Shown piece by piece: positions 21,183 to 26,053 of a stretch of DNA of 26,053 nt. The position numbers and the translations under genes are program-made. The notes below the pieces were generated by a model that was not told the origin of the DNA, ran no database searches, and was given only the letters and a program-made list of their open reading frames with translations. The stretch covers positions 1 to 26,053 of IMG/VR virus record IMGVR_UViG_3300022839_000085, one strand, 5' to 3'. The stretch comes from a virus. Position 1 is the stretch's first letter, and each line of letters begins with the position of its first letter.

Positions 21183-21368
21183 ATGAGAAAAGTAATGAAT
21201 GAAAAACAAAAAGAAGATTTTAAAAATGCGGTGAATGTTGTGATTAAATACATGAACGACAATCCAGAATTTTTTGACCCTTATTCAAAAATCGAAATTG
21301 ATTTGTCAGAGGCAAAAAGCTATTCGCACCAAGAAACTCACGAAACTTTTGAATTCTTGCATGATTAA
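21183..21368 (+). CDS. Unknown 61-residue acidic protein
   Basis: AAGGA lies 10 bases before the ATG at 21183. The start MRKVMNEKQKEDFKNAVNVV gives a helix, followed by IKYMNDNPEFFDPYSK, a beta-like KIEIDLSEAKSY, and a histidine-rich end HQETHETFEFLHD. A second ATG at 21195 is possible. His and Glu residues near the C-terminus (SHQETHE) could bind metal, but that is speculative. No family is recognised. Confidence 0.6.
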   Translation: MRKVMNEKQKEDFKNAVNVVIKYMNDNPEFFDPYSKIEIDLSEAKSYSHQETHETFEFLHD

Positions 21369-21394
21369 ACTTGACGAAATAAAATAAAGATTAA

Positions 21395-21427
21395 AAACCA
21401 TGTCCATCACACATTCGGACATGGTTT
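21395..21427 (+). other. Perfect 11-bp hairpin in the early operon
   Basis: AAACCATGTCC (21395-21405) and GGACATGGTTT (21417-21427) pair perfectly around the loop ATCACACATTC. No U-tract follows on the plus strand (GGTTGATTG), so it is not a textbook terminator. It may be a transcript-stability or translation-control element, because a possible start codon (21400) lies in the first arm. Confidence 0.6.
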
Positions 21428-21516
21428 GGTTGATTGAACAGCTTCGCATCAGTGAGGCAAGGCTTGAGTTATGCAAATCACAAAGAAACCTTTGGGCTAC
21501 AAAAAAGAATCAGTAA
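21400..21516 (+). CDS. Possible 38-residue peptide starting in the hairpin
   Basis: ATG at 21400 opens MSITHSDMVWLIEQLRISEA followed by RLELCKSQRNLWATKKNQ. The sequence is a plausible amphipathic helix with ordinary codon use, and it fills an otherwise empty 100-base gap. There is no ribosome site, its start is buried in the 11-bp stem, and it overlaps the next peptide by 46 bases in another frame. It is either a small gene whose translation is controlled by the hairpin or a chance frame. Confidence 0.35.
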   Translation: MSITHSDMVWLIEQLRISEARLELCKSQRNLWATKKNQ

Positions 21517-21569
21517 TATTCGTAAAAGAAAACGTGGTCGCTAAGAAAAAAGTAGTTAAAAAGAAATAA
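21471..21569 (+). CDS. 32-residue lysine-rich peptide
   Basis: ATG at 21471 with AAGG about 8 bases upstream. The product begins MQITKKPLGYKKESVIFVKE and ends VVAKKKVVKKK: very basic and without hydrophobic segments. Its stop TAA overlaps the next gene's ATG (TAATG), which supports it as a real, coupled gene. Basic peptides of this size in phages may bind nucleic acid; no family is recognised. Confidence 0.5.
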   Translation: MQITKKPLGYKKESVIFVKENVVAKKKVVKKK

Positions 21570-21712
21570 TGCTAAAAGATCAGCTGACGATGTGGATAAT
21601 TGTATTGATGATTTTTTTAATACAATTATTCTTCGTAACCTTAATGGTAATGGTTTTTTTAGCCCAGTATTCTGTTAAATTTGCAATGTGCTTAGAGGAA
21701 TTAACTAAATGA
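21569..21712 (+). CDS. 47-residue single-pass membrane protein
   Basis: It is coupled to the preceding peptide (TAATG) and ends in ATGA with the next gene. Residues 8-33 are continuously hydrophobic (MWIIVLMIFLIQLFFVTLMV, then MVFLAQ), giving one long transmembrane helix after a short charged start (MLKDQL). A short tail follows, ending CLEELTK. No lysis motif is recognised. The position among small early genes, away from the endolysin cassette, suggests an early membrane factor, possibly for exclusion or host membrane effects. This is inference. Confidence 0.6.
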   Translation: MLKDQLTMWIIVLMIFLIQLFFVTLMVMVFLAQYSVKFAMCLEELTK

Positions 21713-21915
21713 AACTCATAGAATTGATAAAAATGGCAGAGGACAAAAGTCCTAGTTTTAAAAAAAAACATCATTATTGGTACGTTAAAAGAAATCGTAT
21801 GCCAGACACAAAATGGCTCTTAGACGAGCTGGTTTTAGCCCTCGGTCATGATATAGTAGAATCAGCCATAAAAGAAAAAATGATGGCAAAGGCTATGGGT
21901 GAAATTAAGCACTAA
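21709..21915 (+). CDS. Unknown 68-residue protein, possibly DNA-binding
   Basis: ATG overlaps the previous stop (ATGA). The product begins MKLIELIKMAEDKSPSFKKK, has an aromatic-basic part (HHYWYVKRNRMPDTKWLLDE), then a helix LVLALGHDIVESAIKEKMM. The arrangement helix, turn, Trp/Tyr-rich basic segment, helix, with an Asn-Arg-Met-Pro-Asp turn, is reminiscent of small phage HTH proteins, but no definite HTH pattern is seen. The next gene begins with GTG inside its end. Function unknown. Confidence 0.55.
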   Translation: MKLIELIKMAEDKSPSFKKKHHYWYVKRNRMPDTKWLLDELVLALGHDIVESAIKEKMMAKAMGEIKH

Positions 21916-22042
21916 AAAATATATTGTCGAGCTTGAAGTTGATGGCAATAAGCTAGTGCAAATTGTTGGTGAAAAAGAATTAAGACGATTACAGAATCTA
22001 AAAGAAATTGTAATTAAGAATCGAAAGGAAGTTAAAAAATAA
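21899..22042 (+). CDS. Unknown 47-residue protein, GTG start
   Basis: The frame starts with GTG at 21899, within the end of the previous gene, with AAAGG a few bases upstream. It encodes KLSTKKYIVELEVDGNKLVQ followed by a segment ending IVIKNRKEVKK: probably a small beta hairpin then a charged helix. It stops exactly before the next ATG, with no gap. No family is recognised; tight packing supports it as a gene. Confidence 0.5.
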   Translation: MKLSTKKYIVELEVDGNKLVQIVGEKELRRLQNLKEIVIKNRKEVKK

Positions 22043-22402
22043 ATGGATTTAACAAACCCGATTCATCTTTTTGGAACAGCCGTTGCCATAATAATAGTGC
22101 TTGTTTTGGCTATTAAATATTTAATTGATCATTCGTTTAAACAACAAGAAAAATTAAAGGCTCTAGAGGGCGTAATATTAACCAATATGCTTAATAAATT
22201 TGAGCAAGACATTGACGGGTTAGGGTCTAAACTTAGGGGTTTTAATTCAGCAATGGAATCTTTCCAATCCTCGGTGGCACAAATTGGAGTTACTCACGAA
22301 AGTATAAACCTAAGACTAAGGCAAGTTGAAACAGTAATCAGCAGCCTAGACAAAAAAATCATACATACTGTTCATTATGAGCTTCTAAAACAAAAAACTT
22401 AA
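22043..22402 (+). CDS. Membrane-anchored coiled-coil protein
   Basis: A 119-residue protein. Residues 10-29 are a transmembrane helix (LFGTAVAIIIVLVLAIKYLI), and the rest is a long helix with heptad-like pattern (EKLKALEGVILTNMLNKFEQ, then LRLRQVETVISSLDKKI near the end). A hydrophobic anchor followed by a periplasmic or cytoplasmic coiled coil resembles inner-membrane spanins, but there is no overlapping lipoprotein gene and it is on the opposite strand from the lysis cassette. It is the last plus-strand gene, ending 4 bases into a convergent gene. Role unknown. Confidence 0.65.
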   Translation: MDLTNPIHLFGTAVAIIIVLVLAIKYLIDHSFKQQEKLKALEGVILTNMLNKFEQDIDGLGSKLRGFNSAMESFQSSVAQIGVTHESINLRLRQVETVISSLDKKIIHTVHYELLKQKT

Positions 22403-22596
22403 TTATATTTATTATATCTATCTAAATGAATTTTTAAAATATCAGTTAAAAATTCAGATTCAACATTTTGTAATTTAACAGGAATTTTTCGATCAAATTC
22501 AACCGACTCAATATAAGCTCTTACGACTTTTTCGTTTTCAAATTCAAAAATCAGCTCGCACTGCCCATCTAAACGAGCTTTGATTAAATTCTTCAT
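22399..22596 (-). CDS. Unknown 65-residue protein at the end of the lysis operon
   Basis: It lies just downstream of the endolysin (2-base gap) on the minus strand and converges on the last plus-strand gene. The product begins MKNLIKARLDGQCELIFEFE, then KVVRAYIESVEFDRKIP, and ends IHLDRYNKYN; beta-rich, no membrane segment. The ribosome site is unclear (ATGCTAACATTTAAGT before ATG). Nothing shows whether it acts in lysis; no family is recognised. Confidence 0.5.
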   Translation of the reverse strand: MKNLIKARLDGQCELIFEFENEKVVRAYIESVEFDRKIPVKLQNVESEFLTDILKIHLDRYNKYN

Positions 22597-22598
22597 AC

Positions 22599-23444
22599 TT
22601 AAATGTTAGCATATATTAGCTCTAATTTTTTTCTAAATGCTGGCATTGTAATCGACAAGCTCCCGCCTGGGTCTGTTTTTCTATTTGGTGCAATTTCATC
22701 GTGGCCAACAACATTATCGAATGTAAAATCTGGACAATTCTTTTTTAAATAAATACACAAATTAACAAGAGCTAATTCTTGCTTCTGAGTATATGCTTCG
22801 TAATCGCCATCATTTAAAATATTGTCTTTTTTAAGAACTTTTCTAATATCACCTTCTAAAACGTACGCTCTGGATTTTGAATTTAACAAACCCCAATTAC
22901 AAATCTCAATACCCATAAATTTTGATGATAAATCCGTCATCCCTGCCCACGAGCTTTTGCCAGCATGATTATTTCTGTCTGATAATAAAGACCATTTTTT
23001 TGATTTATAAATATTTCCTGATTCATCCATTATAGGACAAGCAACTTGATACCCTAAAGATTTTGGTGTGCCTTCAAAATATTTACAAACATTTCGAGCG
23101 TGAATATCCGTGCGACCTGAAACTGTGTAATGAACTACAAGTCCCATAGGCTTACCCGAGGGCGTTAGATATTTTCCTTTAGATTGCCAATTTACATCAA
23201 CATCTAGGACATTGATCGGTTTAGGCATAATTGAAGGTATAGCCACAGGAGTTAAAACGGGAGTAATATCTAATCTTTCAGGTTCCGTTTCTGTAATTAT
23301 CAAATTAGAAGTTTTGTCGTACTGGGACAAAGCCGCTTCTAAAATTGTAATTGATGAAACCAAGCTAGATCGTTTATTTTTATTTATAAAATCCTGAGCT
23401 AACCATTTCGCCGTGTAAACTTTTTCTTTAACTGATTCATTCAT
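22599..23444 (-). CDS. Endolysin, N-acetylmuramoyl-L-alanine amidase (Amidase_2)
   Basis: A 281-residue zinc amidase that would cut the bond between muramic acid and the peptide stem of peptidoglycan. The Amidase_2 domain spans roughly residues 95-270. Likely zinc ligands are His105 (GLVVHYTVSG), His248 (VVGHDEIAPNRK) and Asp258 (KTDPGG); the family's conserved NNHAGKSSW lies at 158-166 and GIEICNWG at 178-185. The first ~90 residues are extra: an N-terminal helix pair (TAKWLAQDFINKNKRSS, SSITILEAALSQYD) and a Pro/Ile linker (TPVLTPVAIPSIMPKP). No signal peptide is seen, so a holin should release it; the holin candidate lies upstream in the same operon. Ribosome site is weak (AGGTATG). Confidence 0.93.
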   Translation of the reverse strand: MNESVKEKVYTAKWLAQDFINKNKRSSLVSSITILEAALSQYDKTSNLIITETEPERLDITPVLTPVAIPSIMPKPINVLDVDVNWQSKGKYLTPSGKPMGLVVHYTVSGRTDIHARNVCKYFEGTPKSLGYQVACPIMDESGNIYKSKKWSLLSDRNNHAGKSSWAGMTDLSSKFMGIEICNWGLLNSKSRAYVLEGDIRKVLKKDNILNDGDYEAYTQKQELALVNLCIYLKKNCPDFTFDNVVGHDEIAPNRKTDPGGSLSITMPAFRKKLELIYANI

Positions 23445-23483
23445 AAATACATACCTATAGTTAAGTTAAAATAAATAAAATAA

Positions 23484-23777
23484 TTATTGCTTATATAGCT
23501 CCGCTTTTAAAACAACCATAATCTTATTCATCCATGAGATCATATCAAGGGCTTGTTGTGGATGGATAACTAAATATTTATCTAACTTTGCAGCATTTAT
23601 TTTATATGCTGTTCCATTTTGATTTATAAAAAGAGCTTCTAGTTTGAATTTTTCAGGAGTGATTTCTTGAACTCTTAATACGCCGATATCAACTTTAGGA
23701 GCTGGTGGAATCCCTACGCAATTATTTACGAGTCCCATGAAGGTTAGCAAAAGCATTGATTTTTTTAAGAACTGCAT
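23484..23777 (-). CDS. Putative secreted/lipoprotein-like lysis protein (possible outer spanin)
   Basis: A 97-residue protein with an N-terminal signal: MQFLKKSMLLLTFMGLVNNC, basic then hydrophobic, followed by VGIPPAPKVDIG. The cysteine at residue 20 could be a lipobox site, but the -3/-1 residues (Val, Asn) are not canonical. The mature part has short beta-like segments (LRVQEITPEKFKLEALFI) and a C-terminal helix (ALDMISWMNKIMVVLKAEL). A signal-bearing small protein before the endolysin fits an outer spanin or inhibitor, and its ATG lies 56 bases inside the upstream coiled-coil gene, as spanin genes often overlap. It may also be a simple secreted protein. Confidence 0.6.
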   Translation of the reverse strand: MQFLKKSMLLLTFMGLVNNCVGIPPAPKVDIGVLRVQEITPEKFKLEALFINQNGTAYKINAAKLDKYLVIHPQQALDMISWMNKIMVVLKAELYKQ

Positions 23778-23940
23778 AATATTCTTCTTCAGTTTGAGAT
23801 AATTTTAATTCGAGCATAAGCCCTTCTGACTCGTGCTCGATTTTTTTAAATTCTGACATTTTTTGATTATATGCTATTAGCCGCTCTTCAATTTTATCAA
23901 AAAGATAATTAGCAATAAGAACGGCAAATTTTTCTAACAT
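23722..23940 (-). CDS. 72-residue helical lysis-operon protein
   Basis: Directly after the 93-residue gene's stop (no gap). The product is helical: MLEKFAVLIANYLFDKIEER, then a charged coil (YNQKMSEFKKIEHESEG) and LELKLSQTEEEYYAVLKKIN. The first helix is hydrophobic enough to touch a membrane but too mixed for a clear transmembrane segment. Similar small helical proteins occur beside phage endolysins; their function is not established. Its end overlaps the lipoprotein-like gene by 56 bases in another frame. Confidence 0.6.
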   Translation of the reverse strand: MLEKFAVLIANYLFDKIEERLIAYNQKMSEFKKIEHESEGLMLELKLSQTEEEYYAVLKKINAFANLHGTRK

Positions 23941-24222
23941 TTATTTTAAAATACCAGTCTCTTCAATCGCTTCGAATAAATCTAATTCTAAAGTTAATAA
24001 TGGCTCGCCATCTTTGTCAGTATCAACAATAAGAACTAATTTTGAACCTTCGAATTTGATCGATGCTGTTTGAACGCCCTCAACCGCAGCTTCTTTTTTA
24101 AATGCTTCTTGAAGCGCCTCACTTAGATTTAACGTTAGTTCTAAAGACGCTACCCCGTCTTCGTTGGCGTCCAGATAGACTTTTAAATTGCTGTCTTGGA
24201 CCACGTATTTTACTTTTGACAT
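23941..24222 (-). CDS. 93-residue protein with a duplicated calcium-loop-like motif
   Basis: AGGAG lies 7 bases before the ATG at 24222. The product is a tandem duplication: LKVYLDANEDGVASLELTLN then LSEALQEAF in the first half, and LVLIVDTDKDGEPLLTLELD then LFEAIEETG in the second. Each has a beta strand, a D-x-(N/D)-x-D-G loop, a Leu-rich strand and an (S/F)EAxxE helix. The loops resemble the first half of calcium-binding loops, although the usual position-12 acid is lacking. It lies between the holin candidate and the helical gene in the lysis operon. Function unknown. Confidence 0.7.
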   Translation of the reverse strand: MSKVKYVVQDSNLKVYLDANEDGVASLELTLNLSEALQEAFKKEAAVEGVQTASIKFEGSKLVLIVDTDKDGEPLLTLELDLFEAIEETGILK

Positions 24223-24427
24223 TATTTCTCCTAGGAATTTTTTTTTTTATTATTTCGGTACTCGTTGTTATCCGTAATAATATGGTTACAAAACCCATGA
24301 CCGCCGTCATCAATGGACCATGCGAGTCAAGCCAAGGGATTAGGTTAAATTCTTGTATGGCAGACAAAACGATGGCTATTATCCCAAGCCATATTATTTT
24401 AGATTGCCACCAAAGTTTACTTGTCAC
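24119..24427 (-). CDS. Holin candidate (GTG start); frame runs through an A11 tract
   Basis: GTG at 24427 with AAGGA 8 bases upstream, inside the end of the ejection-protein gene. Residues 1-60 match small phage holins: a charged start (TSKLWWQSK), a hydrophobic helix (IIWLGIIAIVLSAIQEF), a turn (NLIPWLDSHGP), a second helix (LMTAVMGFVTILLRI) and a charged end (TTSTEIIKKK). After an 11-A run (complement of 24238-24248) the frame continues for another ~39 residues out of register over the 93-residue gene, ending at 24119. One extra A would give a stop at once (TAG, 24231-24233), the length expected for this family; one fewer would fuse it to the 93-residue gene. The membrane part is confident, the C-terminus is not. 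Confidence 0.7.
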   Translation of the reverse strand: MTSKLWWQSKIIWLGIIAIVLSAIQEFNLIPWLDSHGPLMTAVMGFVTILLRITTSTEIIKKKIPRRNNVKSKIRGPRQQFKSLSGRQRRRGSVFRTNVKSK

Positions 24428-25928
24428 CAAAATAATCCTTCGTCTGCATACGATATTCAGGGTCGGTTTGTTGTAAAATGTAATTTGTAGCTGCAACAGC
24501 ATTCCCACCACGAAGGGCAGCTTGTTCCAAAACACTAGCATATTTACCAGCATTTTTTGTGACAAATCCTGTTCCTCTGGAAAGCTTATTTAAGATATTT
24601 GCACCAGCTATTTGCGCACTTGGCATTGATCTTCGTGCAGCTGCAGTTGCGACAGCACCAAGTGGACCCAAACCAGCTGCAGCACCTGCAGTTCCTGCAG
24701 TAACATCAAGCAAACCACCTAAAGGGTTCACGGTTTCGGCTGATTTTTTTGCAGCTTCTTTGATTGGTGCAAGTTGACCGTACTGTCTGTTGTATTTTTG
24801 AATAATGCTTTTAATGTAATCATCGCCTTGTGAAACAACGTCTTCAACGGATTCTTTTGCCATTTTTGCAGCGTTCTTTTTACCTTCAATCGTTGCTGTT
24901 GTTCCCGAACGGTAATTTACAGAATTATATAAGTCTTTTTTAAGGTTGTTTAAAACATCTGGACTTAAATCTTCCATGTCTAAACCACCAAAATTATTTT
25001 TAACCTTTTGCGCTTGTCCTTCTAAAATTTTAGCTTCGGACATACGACCAGAAGCGCGAAGTTCTTTTGCTTTTTCAACAATCTTTGAAACATATTCGTT
25101 GGTTGATATTTTGTTTTTTGAATTTGACACCAAATCATCAATTACCGAATAAGCATCCGAAGCCGCTTTTTTTGAAGTGCTATAAACGCCCCTTGCGGTT
25201 GATGTTAAAGTTCCCATTGAATCAAGTGCCAAATCCAAACCTTCGTTTGTAATTTCTTTTGCAACATTTGGCGTTGGTTTTATTCCACGCTTTAAAAGAC
25301 CGCGCGCGCCTGATTTTAAAACTTTTGGGACTGAACTTAAAACCGTTCCACCGACAGGAAGTGCGCCACCAAAAACTGAACCGACAGCTGCGCTTTTTCC
25401 AGTGTCTTTTACAAATTGTCCAACTTCACCTTTAGTCAGATCGGCTTTTGAGTTACCAGCACCAGCAAGTCCACCAACAGTTGCACCAGCTTTTAAACCA
25501 GCTAAAATTCTTGCACCTAAGCTTGCGCCTTGTCCAAGTTTACCGACTTGACCGACTATTGGAACTAAACTTGCGCCAACGCCACCCGAAATTAAACCAC
25601 CAGTGTAAGACTTAGGATTTGCTTTTTCAGCTTCTTGGTAAACATCGCGCGATTCATCACGGTTTCTTCTGTAAGAATCAGCAAAAGATTCATCACTAAA
25701 GAGTGAACCCAATGCGCCAACTGCGCCTGAGCCTTCGTCTGCAAGGCCAAAAGACAAACCTTGTGCGCCACCGCGAAGGTAAGAATCAAGTTTAGAAAAC
25801 TTACTTGGTTTTTCTTGGGAATTAACTTCTTCAAAACTTTCTTCTGGATTGAACTTGGGTTTTGTTCCTTGCGGTTCTTTAACAACCTCAAACTCTTCAT
25901 TAGGATTGAATTTCGGCTTTGCCATCAT
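24417..25928 (-). CDS. Ejection (internal virion) protein, glycine-rich
   Basis: A 503-residue protein. The N-terminus carries two copies of KPKFNPxExFExV (about residues 4-16 and 23-35). The middle (about 85-205) is rich in Gly and Ala with hydrophobic helices (GGLISGGVGASLVPIVGQVG, LAGLKAGATVGGLAGAG), as in proteins that form the DNA channel across the host membrane. It is followed by a long coiled helix region (AKELRASGRMSEAKILEGQA) and another Gly/Ala-rich stretch (LLDVTAGTAGAAAGLGPLGA, about 410-430) near the C-terminus. This pattern and the location at the lysis side of the late block fit phage ejection proteins (P22 gp16-like or the T7 core group). Its ATG overlaps the stop of the upstream partial gene. 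Confidence 0.75.
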   Translation of the reverse strand: MMAKPKFNPNEEFEVVKEPQGTKPKFNPEESFEEVNSQEKPSKFSKLDSYLRGGAQGLSFGLADEGSGAVGALGSLFSDESFADSYRRNRDESRDVYQEAEKANPKSYTGGLISGGVGASLVPIVGQVGKLGQGASLGARILAGLKAGATVGGLAGAGNSKADLTKGEVGQFVKDTGKSAAVGSVFGGALPVGGTVLSSVPKVLKSGARGLLKRGIKPTPNVAKEITNEGLDLALDSMGTLTSTARGVYSTSKKAASDAYSVIDDLVSNSKNKISTNEYVSKIVEKAKELRASGRMSEAKILEGQAQKVKNNFGGLDMEDLSPDVLNNLKKDLYNSVNYRSGTTATIEGKKNAAKMAKESVEDVVSQGDDYIKSIIQKYNRQYGQLAPIKEAAKKSAETVNPLGGLLDVTAGTAGAAAGLGPLGAVATAAARRSMPSAQIAGANILNKLSRGTGFVTKNAGKYASVLEQAALRGGNAVAATNYILQQTDPEYRMQTKDYFGDK

Positions 25929-26053
25929 TTATATTCCCCTGTCTTCTCATCAAGAGTGTAGGTATGTCCATTTTGAACGATAGTTTTTGGTTTAGATTTT
26001 TTCACCCCTTTTATTTCAGCGGGTTTTACATTCATAAGAATATCTTGTGAATC
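25925..26053 (-). CDS. C-terminal end of an upstream late protein (partial, off the right edge)
   Basis: The frame open from the right edge gives 42 residues, ending VKKSKPKTIVQNGHTYTLDE and KTGEYK, with TGA overlapping the next ATG (ATGA at 25925-25928). The tail contains a short beta-hairpin-like GHTYTLDEKTGEY, common at the C-terminal end of phage virion proteins. Position just before the ejection protein suggests another ejection or tail protein; too little is present for a family call. Confidence 0.65.
   Translation of the reverse strand, partial: DSQDILMNVKPAEIKGVKKSKPKTIVQNGHTYTLDEKTGEYK

Noticed and set aside
21580-21774. Minus-strand open frame opposite the 47-residue membrane protein.
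   Set aside because: The plus-strand gene is coupled to both neighbours by overlapping start and stop codons; the minus frame has no neighbours or ribosome site.
22399-22596. Terminator at the convergent junction of the early and lysis operons.
   Set aside because: I looked for one around 22380-22450 but saw only AT-rich sequence without a convincing stem.
24428-24565. Longer N-terminus for the holin, from an ATG at 24565.
   Set aside because: The extra 46 residues are a frame-shifted shadow of the ejection protein. The GTG at 24427 has a good ribosome site and starts at the proper place for the family.
1-26053. tRNA genes, CRISPR arrays, insertion sequences, integrase and attachment sites.
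   Set aside because: No tRNA T-loop pattern with a matching acceptor stem, no regularly spaced repeats with unique spacers, and no recombinase or transposase motifs were seen; a computed tRNA scan would be needed to exclude tRNAs fully.

Overview
The window is part of an AT-rich tailed-phage genome of short-tailed (podovirus-like) type, about 26 kb of it, cut at both ends. The hallmarks read directly from the sequence are a large terminase, portal, scaffold, major capsid protein, head-tail adaptor, tail nozzle-like protein, glycine-rich ejection-type protein and a lysis cassette with an Amidase_2 endolysin. Many genes carry AAGGA/AGGAG ribosome sites, which argues against a Bacteroidota host. 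The amidase plus lipoprotein-like and coiled-coil partners fit a Gram-negative host, but the host cannot be named from this sequence.

Layout. (1) 1-10359, minus strand: the late head/tail block, transcribed right to left: three small genes, TerL, portal, GNAT-like protein, scaffold, capsid, decoration-like protein, acidic protein, adaptor, nozzle (cut by the left edge). Hairpin terminators or attenuators follow the capsid and decoration genes. (2) 10499-10849, plus strand: one isolated gene inside the minus-strand block. (3) 10836-13466, minus strand: accessory and packaging genes: a 32-residue membrane peptide, a ribbon-helix-helix protein, an unknown protein, a zinc-ribbon gene interrupted by an in-frame amber codon, a ParB-like protein, a D12-class adenine methylase with a leucine/glutamine repeat, and a probable small terminase. 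(4) 13467-13828: a gene-free, AT-rich stretch full of GGTAA repeats, the best candidate for an origin or control region. (5) 13829-18175, minus strand: primase/helicase, VRR-NUC nuclease and superfamily-2 helicase. (6) 18212-22402, plus strand: a small HTH protein, then a recombination module (Sak4-like ATPase, SSB-like protein, YqaJ/lambda-type exonuclease), then a run of overlapping small genes. (7) 22399-26053, minus strand: the lysis cassette and ejection-protein end of the late block, cut by the right edge.

The minus-strand late genes leave the left edge at the tail nozzle and re-enter from the right edge at ejection and lysis genes. This fits a circularly permuted or circularised genome whose missing part holds further tail and ejection genes. 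No DNA polymerase, integrase, tRNA, CRISPR array or insertion sequence was seen. The most unusual items are a zinc-ribbon/exonuclease-tail chimera beside its apparent donor, the amber-interrupted zinc ribbon, the repeat-bearing methylase, a holin whose reading frame depends on an 11-A run, and the GGTAA repeat region.
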